Shown piece by piece: positions 16,778 to 19,795 of a DNA stretch of 19,795 nt. A program made the translations under genes and the position numbers. The notes under the pieces are model-generated. The model was not told the origin of the DNA and ran no database searches. It was given only the letters and a program-made list of their open reading frames with translations. How positions within the stretch are numbered: position 1 is the first letter of the stretch; every line of letters begins with the position of its first letter. Location: the NCBI GenBank assembly GCA_024699005.1, contig JAILQN010000161.1, positions 1 to 19,795 on the forward strand. The letters run 5' to 3'. Origin of the DNA: Clostridia bacterium (lineage in GTDB: Bacteria > Bacillota_A > Clostridia > Oscillospirales > Acutalibacteraceae).

Positions 16778-18010
16778 ATGGCTTATATCGAACGGGCGAT
16801 CACTCCTGTTCTCCGGTCCCGCGCGGCGGCGGGCAAGTGTCTGCTGATCACAGGGGCAAGACAGGTCGGAAAATCGACGCTTGTTAGGCATATATTCCCG
16901 GAATATCACCGGGCAAATTTCGACGACCGCCTGACCCGCCTGCAGGCGCGGGAAGAGCCGCGGCTGTTCTTTATGAACAACCCTTTGCCGCTTTTTATCG
17001 ACGAGGTCCAGAAGGAGCCTGGGATCCTTGAAGACGTCAAGAAGATCGTTGACGAATCCGAGGAACGCGGAAGAGTAATCCTGTCCGGTTCGTCAAAGCT
17101 TGAACTGATGAAGGGCATGAGCGAATCCCTCGCGGGCAGAGTGTCGGTCAGCGAGCTCGGCGGTCTCTCGATGCGGGAGATCTGCGGCGTATCCTTCAAC
17201 AGGCACTTTGTCCCGGATGAAAAATATATCCGCGACAGAGAGCAGTGCTTAAGACCATACGACAATCTGTGGGAGACGATCCATAAGGGATTCTATCCCG
17301 AGCTGTACGACGTCTCCCGAGATTGGCAGGACTTCTATTCTTCATACGTATCGACCTATATCGAACGGGATATCAATGAGCTTATTTCGGCGGACAGCCT
17401 GACGTTCGCCAAGTTTCTGACGGTTGCCGCGGCAAGGACCGGCGAGCTGCTGAATTACGCGAATATCGCCGACGCCGTGGGGGTCAGCGAACCGACGGTC
17501 AAAACCTGGATCTCCATTCTGGAGCGTACCGGTATCGTATACGTTCTTCAGCCGTACAGCGCCGGGGCGCTCACAAGGGCGATCAAAATGCCCAAACTGT
17601 ATTTCCGCGACACGGGGCTTGCCTGTTATCTTACAAAATGGAACTCGCCCGATGCCCTTAAGAATTCTGCCGTGGCGGTCAATATGTTTGAAACGTTCGT
17701 GGTCTCGGAGATACTGAAAAGCTACAGCAACGCCGGCAGGGATTATCGGTTCAACGTCTTTTTCTATCGGGGAAAAGACAAAAAGGCGACCTCGGAAAAT
17801 GAAATAGATCTGATAATAGAGGAAGACGGCGTACTGTACCCGGTCGAGATCAAATTATCGGGCAATCCCAGGCCGGATATGGGGTCCTCCAACACCGTAC
17901 TTGATAAAATCCCGGATAAAAAAAGAGGCATGGGCATCATCCTGTGCCTTACGGAGCGGAAAACGTATCTGAGAGACAATCTGCTGGCTTTGCCTGTCGA
18001 GTACGTATGA
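16778..18010 (+). CDS. AAA-family ATPase with DUF4143 domain
   Basis: This 410-aa member of the AAA_14/DUF4143 family has Walker A GARQVGKST (residues 26-34), Walker B LFIDEVQ (D75, E76) and the sensor-like ILSGSSK. A winged-helix-like middle follows (LNYANIADAVGVSEPTVKTWISILERTG). The C-terminal part has a PD-(D/E)XK-nuclease-like pattern, EIDLIIEEDGVLYPVEIK, with D344, E357 and K359. The cellular role of the family is not established; these genes are often present in many copies in Clostridia and Bacteroidetes and vary between strains. GAGG lies before ATG 16778. It has its own consensus promoter, so it is a separate unit from the dockerin gene. All key residues are present, so it is probably intact. 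Confidence 0.92.
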   Translation: MAYIERAITPVLRSRAAAGKCLLITGARQVGKSTLVRHIFPEYHRANFDDRLTRLQAREEPRLFFMNNPLPLFIDEVQKEPGILEDVKKIVDESEERGRVILSGSSKLELMKGMSESLAGRVSVSELGGLSMREICGVSFNRHFVPDEKYIRDREQCLRPYDNLWETIHKGFYPELYDVSRDWQDFYSSYVSTYIERDINELISADSLTFAKFLTVAAARTGELLNYANIADAVGVSEPTVKTWISILERTGIVYVLQPYSAGALTRAIKMPKLYFRDTGLACYLTKWNSPDALKNSAVAVNMFETFVVSEILKSYSNAGRDYRFNVFFYRGKDKKATSENEIDLIIEEDGVLYPVEIKLSGNPRPDMGSSNTVLDKIPDKKRGMGIILCLTERKTYLRDNLLALPVEYV

Positions 18011-18025
18011 CGTCTGATTTCTCTA

Positions 18026-18062
18026 TTGACAAAACCGGAAAATCTGAGTTATAATATCCTAT
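18026..18062 (+). promoter_or_regulatory. Promoter of the small membrane protein and rarA
   Basis: TTGACA (18026-18031), an 18-bp spacer and TATAAT (18050-18055) match the sigma-A consensus. The start near 18062 gives a short leader to the ATG at 18087. Because rarA overlaps the next gene, this promoter probably serves both. Confidence 0.85.
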
Positions 18063-18086
18063 ACTAAACTGAACAGAGGGATTGTT

Positions 18087-18572
18087 ATGATTTTTATCTT
18101 TACTCTTATCCTGTGCGCGGCATGCACGCTCGTCGTTCTGCTCGGCTCCTCCAAGCCCATTGCGCCTGCTCTTTTATTCATGCACTCCACCATAAGGGAG
18201 ACCTACGGCTATAACGAGCCGGACGCCGATTCCCCCGACGCCGCGAAGAAACGCAACATCCGCAATATAATCTGTGCAGCGGTCGCCGCCGTCATATATA
18301 TCACCCTGGCGGTCATCGGCTCTCCCAAGTCCTTTTTCGGCGGACTTTCCGGTTCCATGGTCATGTGCACGGCTCTCAGTCTGTATATCGTCCTGGGGCT
18401 TCAGTGCGGGCTTATCGCTCACGTTCCGGCTTTCCGTATCCGCGGGAGCGAGAGTTTTGAGGCGCAGTACAGGGACTATGACGATTATGCCGGCAACCTT
18501 GTGAAAATGCTGGCAGTCGGCGCCGTGCTGTCGGTCATCACAGGCCTTCTTTGCCTTGCCATAGGTAAATGA
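18087..18572 (+). CDS. Hypothetical multi-pass membrane protein
   Basis: I do not recognise a family. The 161-aa product is hydrophobic with about four membrane segments: residues 1-20 (IFIFTLILCAACTLVVLLG), about 60-80, about 88-112 and about 138-159. A charged loop (about 36-58; NEPDADSPDAAKKRN) follows the first helix and a polar, tyrosine- and aspartate-rich loop (RIRGSESFEAQYRDYDDY) precedes the last. AGAGGG lies before ATG 18087 and a consensus promoter is upstream. The stop overlaps the rarA start (ATGA), so the two are probably translated together. That pairing does not reveal a function. Confidence 0.75.
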   Translation: MIFIFTLILCAACTLVVLLGSSKPIAPALLFMHSTIRETYGYNEPDADSPDAAKKRNIRNIICAAVAAVIYITLAVIGSPKSFFGGLSGSMVMCTALSLYIVLGLQCGLIAHVPAFRIRGSESFEAQYRDYDDYAGNLVKMLAVGAVLSVITGLLCLAIGK

Positions 18573-19795
18573 GCGCCCCGTTAGCAGATAAGATACGCCC
18601 GATGACGCTTGACGACGTCGTCGGGCAGCGTCATATTCTGGCGCCCGGCAAGCCGCTCCGGAACATAATCGAGAGCGGCAATATACCCAACCTGATCTTC
18701 TACGGACCTTCGGGCACGGGTAAGACGACGGTCGCGGGCATAATCGCCGCCGCGACAAGCAAAAAGCTGTTCAGACTCAACGGCACCAGCGCGTCCATAA
18801 ACGACGTGCGCGACGTCGTAGCTCAGATCGGAACCGTCGGCGCGCTGGGAGGGATACTGCTCTATCTGGACGAGATCCAGTATTTCAACAAAAAACAGCA
18901 GCAGTCCCTGCTCGAGTACATAGAGAACGGTGATATTACCCTTATCGCTTCCACCACCGAAAACCCGTATTTCTACGTATATAACGCGGTTCTGTCCCGC
19001 TCTACCGTTTTCGAGTTCAAATACGTCACGCCCGAGGATATCGCTCCGGCGGTGGAGAGGGCGTTCGGTATGCTCGAAGCCGAGTATGACGTCCGGTTCG
19101 ACATAGAAGAGGGCGTGATCCGCCGTATATCCTGCGCCTGCGGGGGTGACGTTAGAAAGGCGGTCAACACGGCGGAGCTTCTGTTCCTTGCCGCGCCCCG
19201 CGCTGCGGACGGAGAGAAGATCCGCATAACTCTCGAAAACGCGGAACAGCTGTCGCAGAAGACGTCCATGAAATACGACAGGGCGGGCGACGAACATTAC
19301 GATATATTCTCCGCCTTCCAGAAATCCATGCGCGGTTCTGATCCGGATGCGGCGCTGCATTACCTCGCGAGGCTGCTTATAGCCGGTGACCTTGCCGGAG
19401 CGTGCCGGCGGCTGGCGGTGTGCGCCTGCGAGGACGTGGGTCTCGCTTATCCGCAGATAATCCCCATAGTGAACGCCGCGATAGAGATCGCATTCCGGGT
19501 GGGGCTGCCCGAGGCGCGCCTTCCCCTCGCGGACGCGGTCATAGCGGTCTGCACCGCTCCCAAGTCCAACAGCGGACACGACGCGATCAACGCCGCCTGG
19601 GCGGACGTTGAGAAAGGGCGTTCCGGCGCCGTGCCGCGCAATCTGCAGAACGTCCATTACGACGGCGCCGACGTTGAACGCAAAGGGCAGTTTTACCTCT
19701 ATCCCCATAACTATCCGAATCACTGGACCGCGCAGCAGTATCTGCCGGACGAACTGGTCGGGACGAAGTATTATATCCCGGGGGAGAATAAGATA
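18569..19795 (+). CDS. rarA: Replication-associated recombination protein RarA (partial, C-terminus off window)
   Basis: RarA (MgsA) is a AAA+ ATPase related to clamp loaders and RuvB that acts at stalled replication forks; it is tetrameric and binds SSB. The frame is open from ATG 18569 to the last base (409 codons). It begins MSAPLADKIRPMTLDDVVGQ. It has Walker A GPSGTGKTT (46-54), Walker B LLYLDEIQ (D101, E102), the sensor 1 segment ASTTENPYF (127-135) and LSRSTVFEF. The downstream family blocks include GGDVRKAVNTAELL, KSMRGSDPDAALHYLARLL, ACEDVGLAYPQ and the C-terminal signature PHNYPNHWTAQQYLPDEL. Family length is about 420-440 aa, so only about 10-30 residues are missing. Its ATG overlaps the previous stop codon by ATGA. 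Confidence 0.95.
   Translation, partial: MSAPLADKIRPMTLDDVVGQRHILAPGKPLRNIIESGNIPNLIFYGPSGTGKTTVAGIIAAATSKKLFRLNGTSASINDVRDVVAQIGTVGALGGILLYLDEIQYFNKKQQQSLLEYIENGDITLIASTTENPYFYVYNAVLSRSTVFEFKYVTPEDIAPAVERAFGMLEAEYDVRFDIEEGVIRRISCACGGDVRKAVNTAELLFLAAPRAADGEKIRITLENAEQLSQKTSMKYDRAGDEHYDIFSAFQKSMRGSDPDAALHYLARLLIAGDLAGACRRLAVCACEDVGLAYPQIIPIVNAAIEIAFRVGLPEARLPLADAVIAVCTAPKSNSGHDAINAAWADVEKGRSGAVPRNLQNVHYDGADVERKGQFYLYPHNYPNHWTAQQYLPDELVGTKYYIPGENKI

Overview
This window is the chromosomal replication-origin region of a low-to-mid GC member of the Firmicutes, most likely an uncultured member of class Clostridia related to Oscillospiraceae/Ruminococcaceae. The evidence is the B. subtilis-like gene order dnaA-dnaN-yaaA-recF-remB-gyrB-gyrA, a Clostridia-like 16S rRNA 5' end, the dockerin and DUF6273 protein, and the style of promoters and ribosome binding sites. 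The genus cannot be fixed from the sequence alone.

Layout. On the minus strand at the left edge is the 5' third of a 16S rRNA gene (1-331), its leader and a near-consensus rRNA promoter with an A/T-rich UP element. Directly behind the promoter is rsmG, a 16S rRNA methyltransferase. Divergently on the plus strand is dnaA, followed by a 243-bp intergenic region that reads as oriC. That region holds a perfect parS palindrome, abutting DnaA-box-like 9-mers of the form TTTTGMACA, an 11-bp tandem repeat, a 9-bp inverted repeat, and a DnaA-trio tract leading into an AT-rich stretch just before dnaN. The tightly packed dnaN-yaaA-recF-remB-gyrB-gyrA series follows, with several overlapping start and stop codons. 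A second perfect parS lies inside the last codons of recF. A LytR-CpsA-Psr cell-wall ligase gene follows gyrA.

From about 11.5 kb the content becomes accessory. There is a GH36-type alpha-galactosidase, a UxuB-like short-chain dehydrogenase bounded by 7-bp-period repeat arrays, an orphan HicB-type antitoxin-like gene, and a decayed second copy of the dehydrogenase 3' end. Then come a secreted DUF6273-dockerin protein, an AAA/DUF4143 ATPase with its own consensus promoter, a small membrane protein with its own promoter, and rarA (mgsA), which runs off the right edge.

How the parts fit. The left two thirds is replication and segregation machinery: the initiator, the clamp, recombination repair, gyrase, and two ParB-binding sites beside the initiation site. 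The rRNA operon points away from the origin, co-directional with the leftward fork, and the dnaN-gyrA genes are co-directional with the rightward fork. The most notable observations are the variant DnaA boxes beside a DnaA-trio element, matched by unusual residues in the DnaA DNA-binding domain; the pair of parS sites; the rRNA operon beside the origin; alanine at the quinolone-sensing position of GyrA; and the repeat-bounded dehydrogenase with a diverged 3'-end remnant. I see no clearly new multi-gene defence or mobile system here.
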